A DNA stretch of 64,000 nucleotides from Bidens hawaiensis (GCA_021521415.1 JAIQDT010002999.1:248001-312000), one strand, 5' to 3'. Positions 12,306 through 23,912 are shown, numbered from the stretch's first letter. Numbers and translations: made by a program. The notes: a model not told the origin generated them from the letters alone.

Positions 12306-13348
12306 TCGTTGACCGGTTGACTAAATCGGCACATTTCCTAGCGATTAAGGAAACGGACAAAATGGAAAGACTGACTCGTGTCTACATGAAGGAAGTAGTG
12401 TCGAGACACGGAGTGCCTGTCTCGATCATTTCCGATCGAGATTCTCGTTTTACCTCACACTTTTGGAAGTCGCTGCAAAGCGCACTGGGCACACGTCTCG
12501 ATATGAATACAGCATACCATCCTCAGACGGATGGGCAAAGTGAACGGACTATTCAGACCCTGGAGGATATGTTGCGTGCATGCGTTTTAGATTTCGGAAA
12601 AAGTTGGGAACCCCACTTACCCTTGGTAGAGTTTTCGTATAATAACAGCTACCACGCAAGTATTAAGGCAGCGCCGTTTGAAGCGCTGTACGGACGGAAG
12701 TGTCGATCACCACTCTGCTGGGCAGAGGTGGGTGACAGCCAAATCACTGGTCCAGAACTGGTACTCGAAACCTCGGAAAAGATTGTTCAAATCCGAAATC
12801 GCATGGCAGCAGCACGGGATCGCCAAAAGAGTTACGCCGACAAGCGCCGAAAACCTCTCGAATTTAAAGTGAACGATCGGGTGTTACTCAAAGTCTCACC
12901 TTGGAAAGGTGTAGTTCGCTTTGGTAAGCGAAACAAACTCAACCCACGGTATGTTGGTCCGTACCGGATAACTGAGCGCATTGGTCCGGTGGCGTACCGA
13001 CTGGACCTACCAACAGAACTCAGTGGCGTACACGATGTATTCCACGTATCAAATTTGAAGAAATGCCTATCTGATGAAACCCAAGTAGTCCCTTTGGAGG
13101 AACTGCAAGTTGATGAACAGTTACGGTTCATTGAGGAACCAGTCGAAGTTTTGGATTGGGAAACCAAAACACTCAAACGCAGCAAAATTCCAATCGTTAA
13201 GGTTCGTTGGAACTCGAGACGTGGACCGGAGTTCACGTGGGAACGCGAGGATCAAATGATGAAAAAGTATCCTCACCTTTTTGAAGGGCTAACCAAACAC
13301 CGAAAACCGCGAAACCCGGCAAACCGTCAAATATCACCGAAGGTATGA
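12227..13348 (+). CDS. Pol, integrase catalytic core and chromodomain (separate frame)
   Basis: This frame overlaps the end of the gag-pol ORF and carries the rest of integrase. The true homology starts near 12262; the first residues before that are out-of-frame noise. It shows the core with [26 protein letters not shown], and [16 protein letters not shown], which give the Asp-Asp-Glu catalytic residues, then the C-terminal region with [10 protein letters not shown] and [12 protein letters not shown], and the chromodomain near residues 320-355 ([26 protein letters not shown]). The sequence is otherwise complete to the stop. The frame change relative to gag-pol should stop this copy from making full integrase unless the ribosome shifts or the base is a sequence error. 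Since the LTRs match, the lesion must be young. Confidence 0.92.
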   Translation: MEMGAHLNGFYYGLPKTPTGCDTIWVIVDRLTKSAHFLAIKETDKMERLTRVYMKEVVSRHGVPVSIISDRDSRFTSHFWKSLQSALGTRLDMNTAYHPQTDGQSERTIQTLEDMLRACVLDFGKSWEPHLPLVEFSYNNSYHASIKAAPFEALYGRKCRSPLCWAEVGDSQITGPELVLETSEKIVQIRNRMAAARDRQKSYADKRRKPLEFKVNDRVLLKVSPWKGVVRFGKRNKLNPRYVGPYRITERIGPVAYRLDLPTELSGVHDVFHVSNLKKCLSDETQVVPLEELQVDEQLRFIEEPVEVLDWETKTLKRSKIPIVKVRWNSRRGPEFTWEREDQMMKKYPHLFEGLTKHRKPRNPANRQISPKV

Positions 13349-13483
13349 ATTAAATTTCGGGACGAAATTTCTTTTTACTAGGGGATGATATGACAAACTG
13401 AAAATTTTTCTTCTTACTCTTTCAGACTCTCATCACGACTTGACTCAAATTTTCGGGACGAAAATTCTTTAACATGGGAATGA
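13349..13483 (+). other. 3' untranslated spacer with two polypurine/LTR-start-like motifs
   Basis: The spacer between pol and the 3' LTR carries the same pattern twice: a CGGGACGAAA stretch, then a purine-rich run, then an LTR-like start. The first is ACTAGGGGATGATATGACA near 13378-13396. The second, ACATGGGAATGATGTGACA, leads into the real LTR at 13484. Copy 1 has the same two motifs at about 785-910. The second is taken as the working polypurine tract because it adjoins the LTR. Confidence 0.6.
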
Positions 13484-16230
13484 TGTGACAATCGTCAATT
13501 TCAGGTTAACTCCGTTAACTCAACTCCGTCAATTCAAACTTTAAGATCGTTGAATCTATAACGTACACTTCATTACATTTAAACTAGGGTTTAAATGACG
13601 CGTAACACTTACTACATGTGTAGTCTTTCGGGATTTGCACCGAAACGCAAACGAGTTGACGCAAACGATTGATAAATAAACGATAAACGTAAAAACAATA
13701 ATTATGTGATTATTATGTGTTAGGATTATGTGCTATGTGATAAAACTATGGTCATGTTAACTTATTGGGCAAGTATGATGGAATGTTCTAGAAAAACAAC
13801 ACTTGGAAAGAAGAGGGACTAGAGTGTAACTTGTATTATTATAAATACATCACTAATAAACAAACCCTAACTTATTATTAACCTACAACCCTAAATCGGC
13901 TCTCTCTCCCTCTCTTGATCCACGGCTGCCGTCCACCTTCATCACACACACACACATCAATCAAGAGATTAATCCAAGAACTAGGTGCTAGGAAGGTATA
14001 CTTGATCATCTCTTACCTCCTTGTTGTGTAATTTTGATGTTTAATGGGTTGTATGTAAACCCTAACTCAGCCGATTATATGTATGTATGTGATCAATATG
14101 ATAGTTGTTAGTTGGATAATAGATTGATAACTAGATTGATGTTGTTGCATGATTGATTGTTGTTCTTGATTTGAATTAAAACACAAACCCTAATCTTGTA
14201 TGTATGGTGTGATTTATATGCATGGATAGTAGTTATGGTGTCTAGAGGGTTATATGGATGCATGATAGTTCATAGATTGTTATGATGTTGAGTTTTGATG
14301 TGAACAGATTCTGGACAGAATATATATACGATGTTTAACTGACTGTAACGAAGTGTAAACGTGAAAATTGATTGAGATTGTGAGTACTGCAGTAAACTAG
14401 GTTGAGTCTAGTTTCTATAAAGTATAAATTCGTAATTTTTGGATAAGTGGAAGTATACTTTTATGATTTTACAAAAACGTGATGCAAAGCTGAGCTGTTA
14501 GACCTGCTGTTAGGTTATATTGTAAATTCTATATCTCATGAACTACGAGGCCAATTGGGTTGGTTCCACTTCTGGAAGTTGACTCACTGAGTTAGGAACC
14601 AAACCCAAGTGGTCTTGCATTTATTGGATTTTTCGTTTACCGGGAATTGCAAATAACATTCTGTTGTGCATGAATCTGACTGATATGAGTTTACTGTAGT
14701 GTTTTGATCATTATGAGAAATCTATATGGAATAAAAATAATATAAAATATGTTCTGGAAACCTAAGACATGTATGTTTCAGTGGTGATTTTTGGTGAATT
14801 AATTGAGATGATATGATCGGTGAAATAGTACAATCTTTCAAGTAGAAATTCTGTCACAATGAAACTAGCTGCTGAGTTGTATAGGAATGCATGAAATATG
14901 ATAGTTTTTATATAATTGTGGTATTTTGACCAAAATACCCTTGCGGGGAATAATTGCTAGTTGATTGCCATGAATTGACCAAATTGCCCTTATGGGGAAT
15001 AATAGTTAGTTAGTCTTTGTTTGTTGACCAAAATGCCCTTACGGGAATAATTGCTTGTAAGTATGTTATTAATACATGACACGAAAGTAATTGCTCACTC
15101 GTGTATCGTATCACAATTGTACTTGTTTAAATCACACACGGTTCACAAACGAAACACGAAACATGATACGTGCATAGGTATTATGTGCCGAGTCTAGAGA
15201 CTCGTTAAACGTTCCGATACTTAGAAAATCTCTTTGTTATTTTAGAACGCTAGAGAGTTTTCTACGACGCGCATCACTCGGTGATCTAATTTGGAATATT
15301 CTTCGCAAACAGTGAGTTCACTTACCCCGCTCTTTGAACTGTTTTCAAACGTTTTTCACTTGGGGGAGATAACATACTCCGATAAACGCATTTTTGAGAT
15401 AAACACATATTTAAGATTTTGTTATAAATTATATATATCACTTGTAGAGGCTAAGCGGCACGTAACCCTTGAAGTCCCACGCATCGAACCGGTTAATATT
15501 TGGAATAGCGAGTCACTGTTGAGTAGTACTACTGGGTTTGACAAACCCCACCCGACGCTAAGCTCAACTGGAGGTTGAGTGGGTGTAATTTTTGGCTAAC
15601 ACTTACCATGGTCTGGGTTGACCTGGTGACGGGCACTTGATAAACAGTCAGCTTCGGTCTCGAACCACTTAGTAATACTTGTTGTATAGATTAGCTACCT
15701 ATCGATATATAATTTGACATAACATTATCTGGTAACACTTAAACGCTGTAACGTGGTTACACACTTAAACGCTGTAACGTGGTTACACACTTAAACGCTG
15801 TAACGTGGTTACACACTTAAACGCCGTAACGTGGTTACGCAAAACTTTTAAACGCCGTAACGTGGTTACGCAAAACACTTAACGAAAACGCTGAACTCAA
15901 ACGCTAAACGATTTGTCTTATATAACTTGTGAACTCACCAACCTCGTGTTGACCCCTTTTAGTATGTTATTCTCAGGTAGCCGAGGCGGGCGCGCGGTTT
16001 AGGAGCATGCATTAATTGTTAAACATCTTACTCTGCAAACTTAATTTTAACATTTACATTTGGTTTTAAGTCGTCCTGCGTGACGCAACTTTTGAATTAA
16101 GGTTTTACGCTTCCGCACTTATTTTTCATTTAAACGTTTTCTTTGGTTTGGTTATAACTAATGATTCCGATCCTGCCAGTTCACACCCTCTGACGGTAAA
16201 ACTCCGTTAGTGGATTTTGAGGGTGTGACA
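13484..16230 (+). repeat. 3' LTR of Tekay copy 2 (2747 bp)
   Basis: It has the same ends, length and internal repeats as the 5' LTR at an offset of 8681 bp. It is followed by AACAC, the target duplication also found before the 5' LTR, and then by sequence of the older minus-strand element. Confidence 0.97.
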
Positions 16231-17834
16231 AACACCTTTGTCGAGGAGTTCTTGCCGTTGGGATATTAACTCTTTCATCTCGGACGGCACCAGGCGGTAA
16301 TGTGCTTTCGCGACAGGCTGTGCTCCTGGTATTACTTCTATCTAGAATTCTACTTCTTGTTCAAGTGGTAACCCTGGAATGTCCTCTGGGAACACTTCTG
16401 GATATTCACACACTACATAAACACTTTCACTTATTTCATCTCGGCCATAGCTTTGACAACATACGCCAGGTAGGCACTGCTCTCCCGCCTTAACAAACCT
16501 TCGGCTTTTATCATCGAAATGACGTTAACCCCTGAACTTTCCTTAACACCATAAACCATCAATGTACATCTATCCAAATATCTTAATATTATTAACATGC
16601 TCTTAAACATTATCTAAGCTTCAAATTCAGGCAACCAATCCATTCCCAAAACCATATATAATCCACCTAAGGTCATAGCATAAAGAGTAGCAAGGAACTC
16701 ACGTCCCTCTAGTTCTACCTTACAATTCTTAACCATTCTCATACTTTAGCGAAAGTATCGCTAGTGGTCTCTTCCATAAATTCTCAGGTACACAAATAAA
16801 TTCTTCTTAGTGTCTTCCTTTCATATTCGCTACCCCATGTAGCCTCATCCTTTCATATTCGCTACCCCATGTAGCCTCATCCTTTCATGCCTTTTCAATT
16901 AGGATACCTTGATAGTCCCCGTCCTTCTCGATCATCTCTACTTTCTCATAATTCACTTCGCAACTCATGATCCTAACAAGTTCCCTTATAGATTTAACTA
17001 TTGAAGGCATACTACATGTCTTTACTCATTGTAGTTGGCTTATCTCCGTTTCTTTCATGTTGCTTCCACTTGGATTTCCCAGTTTGGGTTGCCTTTGATG
17101 CTTCAGCAAACATTGTTGGCATTGTAGTGTGAAACAATTTAGCAACTCCATTAGTATTTGACTACAAGCTCCAAGTGTGATCGTTTTCCATTACTTTCTA
17201 CAGCCGAAGTCCTACTACTTCCGTATATCGTTCTATCACACATTTCTTCAAAAGGTGTCTGGTTGGCACGTATCTTACCACAACGTCCACTACGACCTCC
17301 TCGTGCTTGCCCATTTGTAGAAATCTATCTTATCTCTAAGGAAACACAAATGTTATCACTCTAGGAGTTATTTAACACATGATTCGTAAGGTAAGTGGTT
17401 AATGACATTGGCCATGTGTAATTAACTCTTTACATTACTCCTCAGGTCCTACATACTTCCATTCTTTATTAAAATCGTGCTAGTTTCTACTACTCATGCA
17501 ATCATGCAAAACATACATATAACCCGTATTCTTATCCCTAGCAATTAAGCTAGCATACACGCATTTTTTCTTTAGCAATTAAGCCGACATTCATGCTTTT
17601 TAGCAATTAAGCTAACATCATACATCATTCTACCTTCATTTAACATGCAAATACATATACTTCTAAATCATTATATGAACTTAATCATGTACTTTATCGT
17701 TCTCGAGCTTGCTTGAGCGACACATGGCTTTCTCGAACTGACATCTTCTTTCTTTTTTTTTAAGTCTCATTCTCTGTTAGAGTCTAAGCATGTAAGATGC
17801 TTATTTCGCTCAAACTTATGCTCTGATATCAACT
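16231..17834 (-). pseudogene. Old minus-strand Ty3/gypsy: protease-RT junction, decayed gag and leader
   Basis: Reading the minus strand toward 16231 gives VPSEMKELIS and QELLDKGV, the start of a gypsy RT, preceded by EYPEVFPEDIPGLP near 16400-16370. It continues at 4802 on the far side of the Tekay insertion. Upstream (higher coordinates) protease and gag are decayed beyond firm reading. A 32-bp unit containing ATTCGCTACCCCATGTAGCC is doubled at about 16823-16886. The leader at 17500-17620 repeats GCAATTAAGC. A primer site complementary to initiator tRNA-Met (TTGATATCAGAG on the minus strand) is at 17822-17833, next to the LTR. Confidence 0.8.
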
Positions 17835-18689
17835 TGTAAGGCCCTGGTCCCGGTGCCCTACTTTGGCGTTGGATTTACTCATAAACACAGTTCTAAATAT
17901 CAGAGTGAATTAAAACTTTTCGCAGAATATAAAAACATCAACCATTCCTTACAAATCATTTCAAATCTTGTCTTTAAATATAACATAGAACATCATAACA
18001 CTTCTTCTTCAGATTCCAGCCTCTTCAGTACGATGCCATGTGTCTTTCTCAAGCTAGCTGCTATAACCTATTTGCATGTATGCATACTAAAAAGTCAGCT
18101 ACGCTGAGTGAGTTCTAATTAATCAGGCAACATACATTAAATTCTCATATTTACATATACATATCATAATATACATATTTATATACTTAACTTGTTTATC
18201 TTTTTTTCATACATACATACATACAGACATACTTTCATTCTTTCATACTTTCTTTCTTTCATACTTCCTTACTTTCATACTTTCATACTTTCTGGTTTAA
18301 CTCATTATACATACATAATTATCTCTACGTCTTAAAAAGCATTCCTTCCTATAACCTCACAGATATTATTAGGTCTAGTCCCTATCATCACAGATATTAT
18401 GAGGGTCTGGTCCTAACATCACAGATATTATGAGGGTCTGGTCCCTAACATCACAAATATTATGAGGGTCTGGTCCCTTTCCTCACAAATATTATAAGGG
18501 TCTGGTCCCTTCATTCCAAACCTCAAATATTAAGAATAATTACTAAAACCCACAACCCTCTCTAGTTAACAACGCTAATTTCATTAATATATGTGTCTAT
18601 ATCCCTAACAAATGACGTTGTACATATGCATACACGCTTAATATATGGGTCAAATAAGTACCATAGTCAATGTCAAAAGACAATTCAAA
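17835..18689 (-). repeat. 5' LTR of the old minus-strand Ty3/gypsy element, first segment
   Basis: It starts TGTAAGGCCC beside the primer site of the minus-strand element. Its first 500 bp align with the LTR at 51420 and, from 18060 on, with 23085-23624. Shared blocks include GTTGGATTTACTCATAAACA and CTCAAGCTAGCTGCT. It holds a short TTTCATAC tract (18220-18290) and a tandem array at 18350-18515. The segment is cut at 18689 by a Helitron. Confidence 0.8.
18350..18515. repeat. Tandem repeat, about 30 bp, in the old LTR
   Basis: About five units of the form CACAGATATTATGAGGGTCT plus GGTCCCTAAC. The same array, with more units, occurs at 23365-23590, and a looser version at 51895-52010. It is a property of this LTR family, not a CRISPR array: units vary and there are no unique spacers. 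Confidence 0.85.
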
Positions 18690-20641
18690 TCTACTATTAT
18701 AATAAACAAAAATAATTGTTGTGTCACATGGCACATAATTGTCCAATTTTTTGCCAAGTGACATTAATATTGCTAAATTTTGAAAGTCTTAGCTATTTAA
18801 TTAAAATAATTAATAAATATCTTAAACATTTCATATTAATGATTTATCTCTAATTTTATAATATTAAATAAAGTAAAAATAGTCATAAATATCTAATTAA
18901 AATAATTAATAAATATTTTAAACATTTCATATTAATGATTTTTTTATAATTTTATAATAGTAATAAATAAATAAAAACTAGAAATAAAAGAACATATGTA
19001 AAACTTTTGACACTCATTTTAGTGTGTATAAATTTGCGTTATATGTTTTTAGTTTATTAGTGATCAATTTAGAAGGTGTCACGATTCGTCTTTACTCTAA
19101 GCAATATGAAAATGGTTCATCTTATTTGATTATTTTTTACTATTAATTGTATATAATAAACTTTTTATATGTATTGACAAGTTTTGCAAAAGTAACATAA
19201 TTCAGCACTAAAAAAGAATAGTAGATTGATTAGGGCGCATACATGTACTTTCTTTCAAATATAATAACTATTTGTCTTTTTTTGTCATATGTTAGATGAT
19301 AGTGAAATTCATTGTGCTTATTTATTCATTGTCACAAACTTGCATCAACTAGAGTTTTAGGTCAAATTAATATAGAAAATGAGTTGTTTTGTTCCCTTGA
19401 TATATCCATTTATATTCATGAAACAAAATTCATATCTTCTCGGAAGAATATCTTAGTGGTGATAATATTGTGTTGTTTGTTATAGGCACAATACTCATTT
19501 TTTTTTAAATCTTACAAGTTAAGGTCATAAATTATACTTGACTATAAATGATTGGAAAATGGTTGTAATTATGGGTGTTACAAACCGATTTTATACAAAA
19601 TCATTATAAGGAGTAAGATCATGAGTTGGGTGTTCGAAATGCTAATCCATTTATTTGAAGTTGGTTGTTTATTATTGTTATGATTTGTTTGTGTTTTATA
19701 TTCTATACAGGAATCTCAAAATTGTTTGATAGATCTGGGAGGAATGATGGTTTGGTTTTCAGTGAGATACTTATTTTTTGTTAAATTGCAACAGCTTTTT
19801 TTACTCTAATTTGTGTAATCGGTAAGTTTCATTTGAAACATGCCCACTTTTAGTATGACTTCGAACATATCAGGCAAGTTTAGCTTGTATTCGACCCTTT
19901 AAGTAAATGGGTCAAATTTGCTACTTGTGTTATCTTATAACTGGCAAAAAGGACGTGTCGTGTCAGTCGGCGCAACAAATAAGAACCGGTTTGGTCGGTA
20001 CAAGAACTGGTTATTTTAAGAAAAATATTACTTTTGGTTCCGAACATGTTTTCTTTACATTTATTTTACATTTACACACAAATATAAAACTCACTACAGC
20101 TGTTTAGTTTCTTGTATGTTGTTGGAATTGAGTAAAATGTGTTAATAAGATTGATTGTTTGAAACTGAAAAAAATTGTGATAAAATGCCTATAACTTTAT
20201 TAGTATTACAATTTCTTTGTCGATATTACAATTTCTTTGTCGATATTACAAAATATACAATTGCTCTTGCTTCTAATTTTATAATCTAAGGCATGTATTA
20301 GGAAAAAAAGACATGAAGTAAGTCACACAAGTTTATTTTGTTGGTTATGGATGGTTAATAATTTAATATCATTAAAATTCTCAATTTGAATCCTTTGGTA
20401 ATTGTTTTTTACTGATAAAAACTCTTGCAACTGTTAATTCAATAGCAATATATGATGAAACTAACACAACAATATAATTTGAAACAATTTTTTTATATTT
20501 CTCAGCTCTTGCGACTTTTCAAGAATTTTGATGTGTGTTTTTGTACATGGTTATTGCAACTTGAAGAACCAGATCATATAATAAGATAACTAATGAGATT
20601 TAATTTTTCAAACACGTGTAATACACGGGTTTATAACCTAG
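18690..20641 (+). mobile_element. Non-autonomous Helitron (1952 bp)
   Basis: The left end is TCTACTATTATAATAAA at 18690, after a host A. The right end is CTAG at 20638-20641, before a host T. A short hairpin CACGTGTAATACACGGG lies about 10 bp inside the right end. These are the usual plant Helitron signals: 5' TC, 3' hairpin, CTRR end, insertion between A and T, no target duplication. The inside is AT-rich and I see no Rep/helicase gene; a 66-codon ORF at 19907 has no recognisable motif. Confidence 0.8.
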
Positions 20642-21365
20642 TGCTTAATAGCCAAAATATAAAAATTGATCTATACTAATCAATCACCAATGGTTCCATT
20701 AAATGGTCAAAAATATATCACTATTACCGAACTTTGACCAGTTACCACGAAACAATTCATTAAGTATCCTAAATTACCCCAATGTTGTAAGAACACAAAA
20801 TTATGCACTTGTAATTGTGAAATTTACAAATACCGTAACAAATATTATAAAGGCATCATTAGATCCATTATACTTTACAAGGGTTTATTTGTCTTTCAAA
20901 TTCAATCTTAAAAAATGAAAATATTCAAAAAGACTTAATATTTTCATATATGAAATTATAGAATGACTAAAGTTGTTTATAAACTATTTATATGGTACAA
21001 ATTGTTAACCAAATCATCAAGAAACAACATTAATCAATCAAGTACGTGATTACCAAAAGAAATTTATTGAGACATTTCATCAAACAATTATAGAGCAAAC
21101 TTAGTTAAACTACAAATTAAGCCTATATGGATCAATTAAGCTCCAAAATTGAAAAACCAAATTATACTAATTAATTAGATAGAAAGATTCATGGACCTGA
21201 TTGAACATATAGTTCAAAATCACAACGAAAATGGTAATCGGGCATCAAGAAAATTGCAGTAAAAACATGAAAAATTACCTGGTTTTTTGTGGATTAATCT
21301 GTTAATCGTTCAAAATAGGCATTTGAATTCAGTCATCGAGTCAGGTAGGTCTTCTCTTAAATCCG
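20642..21365. other. AT-rich sequence after the Helitron, no gene seen
   Basis: This is probably the continuation of the old LTR interrupted by the Helitron, since the Helitron sits between host bases A and T. I could not align it with the LTR at 51420, so the LTR end is not fixed. A 71-codon ORF at 20703 has no recognisable motif. Confidence 0.4.
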
Positions 21366-21818
21366 TTGGGTTTTGTCATTATTCCACCCTTAATAACAGA
21401 GCTAACTGAATCAAAAAAGGAAAATAAAACAAACTTACACCATCACTACCCGCTATTATTACCCGCCACCCACCACCAACAACCACCACTATCGTCATCG
21501 TCGTCCACCACCGCCGCAACGGCCACTCACCACCACCACCATCCACACAATTCCGCCAACATCGCTCCTAGTTATCGCCATCGTTCTCACCACCGCCTCC
21601 CACCACCATCAACCACCATTACTTCCTGCCCCCACCACCCGCCATTGCAACCACCACCACCTTCTTCGCTTCTCACCACAACCACTGTTGCCGCCCATCA
21701 CCACCAACCATCAATTGCTCCTGTCGCTACCATCGCCCAGCGAACACCATCACCACCAATAACCGCCACTACTATAACCCAGCTACCGCCACCATTTACG
21801 AGAATTGTGACAAATTAG
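21366..21818 (+). repeat. CAC/CCA-rich low-complexity tract
   Basis: An open frame of 150 codons is made of His, Pro, Thr and Ser from CAC, ACC and CCA runs. Such tracts stay open by composition. I see no domain, and treat it as low-complexity sequence within or beside the old LTR. Confidence 0.7.
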
Positions 21819-23084
21819 GCAAAAAAAATGTGTTTTTATTACTTATTATTTAGCAAATTTAGCAAAAAAAATTGCTACAATGTTGCCACAAAAGCATGGT
21901 TTCATTACTATTAGCTTCTATATTCAATAAATAAGACGAGTTGCAGAAAAGTTGTAGCAAACTTTGCCGGCATTCCGACTATTTTGCCACAAAAGTGTGG
22001 TTTCATTACTATTAGTTTTTATATTCAATAAATAATACAAAGTTGCCAAAAAATTGTAGTAAATTTTACAAGTTTTGCCACCATTTTGTCACAAAAGTGT
22101 GATTTTTATAATATAGAGTAAACTACGATTTTCGTCCATGTGTTTTGTCTAAATCTGCGGTTTTAGTCAAATAGTTTCAAATTTGCGATTTTCGTCCCCG
22201 TGGTTTCATTTCACTTGCAATTAAACCCTAATTTATTAACCCTGTTAAATCTGGTCGTTAAACCCATCAGTGTGCCCCTCACGTGAGGGGCCGTTTTTTC
22301 CTTTTTCTCCCCAAATAAACCCCAGTCTTAATTCGCAAACCCCCTCACGTGAGGGCTTGGGGTATATTTGGGGAAAAAAGGACAAAATTGCCCCTCACGT
22401 GAGGGGCACGCTAATGGGTTTAATGACAAGACTGAACTGAGTTAATGAATTCGGGTTTAATTGCAAGTGAAATGAAACCACATGGATGGAAATTGCAAAT
22501 TTGAATCTATTGGACTAAAACGGCAGATTTGGACAAACCACGGGGACGAAAAACGCAGTTCACTCTATAATATATTACAGTTTTGTAGCAAATTTGTAGC
22601 AAACTTTGCAAGCATTCTGTCCGTTTTGCCACAAAAGTGCGGTTTCATTATTATTAGTATTTTATTTTCAATAACTAATACCCGGAAACTTGTAGCAATC
22701 TTTGCAAGTTTTGCAACAATTTTGCCACAAAGGTCTAGTTTTTATGATACATTTCAAAATTGTAGCAAAATTTCCAGCGTTCCGACTGTTTTGCTACAAA
22801 AGGGTGTTATTTTATTTGTATGTTGATTTTTTAACTCGAAAGGTTAATATTTAATAAATGATTAAACTAATTGTCGGTCATTTGTCAGAAAAGAATTTAT
22901 ATTTTCGACAAAATTGTCACAACACTGCTTGACGCCGCTACATTGTAGGAAACTTGTGTAAAATTTTAAGACTTTTTTTGCTTTTTATTATTGGCGAAAA
23001 ATTTTGGAAAATTTTTTTGAAAATTTGAGTTGTGGAAAAATTCTAGAAAATTTTTGTAGAAAAATTACCCATTTTCTACTAGTG
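21819..23084. mobile_element. CACTA-like DNA transposon terminus with subterminal repeats
   Basis: The right end reads CATTTTCTACTAGTG at 23070-23084, the reverse complement of a CACTAGTAGAAAATG terminus. Inward from it a motif of the form TTTTGCCACAAAAGTGTGGT, with GTAGCAAACTTTGC between copies, recurs at least six times from 21870 to 22800, as subterminal repeats of CACTA elements do. Old LTR sequence resumes directly after the end. I did not find the matching left terminus, so this may be a fragment. No transposase is present. Confidence 0.6.
22115..22566. mobile_element. Foldback MITE with long inverted repeats (452 bp)
   Basis: The ends are inverted: AGAGTAAACTACGATTTTCG on the left and the reverse complement of AGAGTGAACTGCGTTTTTCG on the right. 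The similarity runs inward for about 200 bp on each arm. ATAATAT is found directly before and after (22108-22114 and 22567-22573), a likely target duplication. The loop region holds three CACGTG-centred palindromes. It is nested inside the CACTA-like repeats. No coding capacity. Confidence 0.85.
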
Positions 23085-23624
23085 TATAATCTATTTGGCT
23101 ACGTGCATACTAAAAGTCAGCTACGCTGAGTGAGTTCTAGTTAATCATACAACATACATTACATTCTCATACTTACATATACATATCATAAGATACATAT
23201 TTATATACTTAACTTGTTTACATTTCTTTCATACATACATACATACATACTTTCATTCATTCATATTTTCATACTTTCTTACTTTAAAACTTTTATACTT
23301 TCTGGTTTAACTCATTTAATACATACATAAATATCTCTACGTTTTAAAAGCATTCCTCCTTATAACCTCACGGATATTATTAGGGCCTGGTCCGTACCAT
23401 CACAGATATTATGAGGGTCTGGTCCCTAACATCACATATATTATGAGGGCCTGGTCCCTAACATCACATATATTATGAGGGTCTGATCCCTAACATCACA
23501 TATATTATGATGGTCTGATCCCTAACATCACATATATTATGAGGGTCTGGTCCCTTTCATCACAAATATTATATGAGTCTGGTCCCTTCATTCCATACCG
23601 CCATGATCGAACCGATGATCACAA
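23085..23624 (-). repeat. Second partial LTR copy of the old minus-strand family
   Basis: It aligns with 18060-18530 (CATACTAAA.AGTCAGCTACG, then the TTCATACATACATAC tract and the GAGGGTCTGGTCCCTAAC array at 23365-23590). It lacks the first 230 bp of the LTR because the CACTA-like terminus abuts it. It passes into the segment at 23625 that is duplicated on the far side of the Tat element. Confidence 0.75.
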
Positions 23625-23912
23625 AGATCCTGGTCTTCCTTCATTGAGCCATCCATGTCATCCCAAAAAGTTATATGTAGAGATCAAACCTGGTTTTTTA
23701 TTAAAAAACTCAGGCTTTCTACTACCACAAGAACTCTTGTTTTTAAGCAACCAATTTAAAATCATAATAAAAAGAAACTCTTTGTTAACATATAATAATG
23801 GTTTTTTTTCCCAAATTGTCTAGTTTTGTGTTCAGATGGAACAACCCCAAGTTTTTGTGGTTATAAAGTTACACACAACACAAAAATAAATAACTAAAAC
23901 ACGTCTTCCTAT
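23625..23912 (+). repeat. Direct repeat A, left copy (flank of the Tat element)
   Basis: These 288 bp, beginning AGATCCTGGTCTTCCTTCAT and ending CACGTCTTCCTAT, recur at 39807-40092 with about 95% identity by eye plus small indels. It is host or older repeat DNA, not part of the Tat LTR. The left copy adjoins the 5' LTR; the right copy adjoins the truncated 3' LTR and then continues into the upstream region of the transporter gene. Confidence 0.9.

Larger units (their letters stand above)
4803..16230 (+). mobile_element. Full-length Ty3/gypsy chromovirus (Tekay/Del type), copy 2
   Basis: This is a complete LTR retrotransposon of 11,428 bp. It has two 2747-bp LTRs starting TG and ending CA, a 5-bp target duplication AACAC (4798-4802 and 16231-16235), a primer site after the 5' LTR, an extra ORF, a gag-pol frame with all expected domains in gypsy order, and a chromodomain. 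The LTRs are equal in length and agree wherever I compared them, including a 95-codon chance ORF present in both, so insertion was recent. Pol is interrupted by one frame change in integrase. It is inserted in an older minus-strand Ty3/gypsy element. Confidence 0.97.

Noticed and set aside
21366..21818. His/Pro-rich 150-codon ORF
   Set aside because: Low-complexity CAC/CCA tract; no domain or conserved flank, so not called as a gene.
23365..23590. CRISPR-like array
   Set aside because: Units are adjacent and variable with no unique spacers, in a plant LTR; it is a simple tandem repeat.
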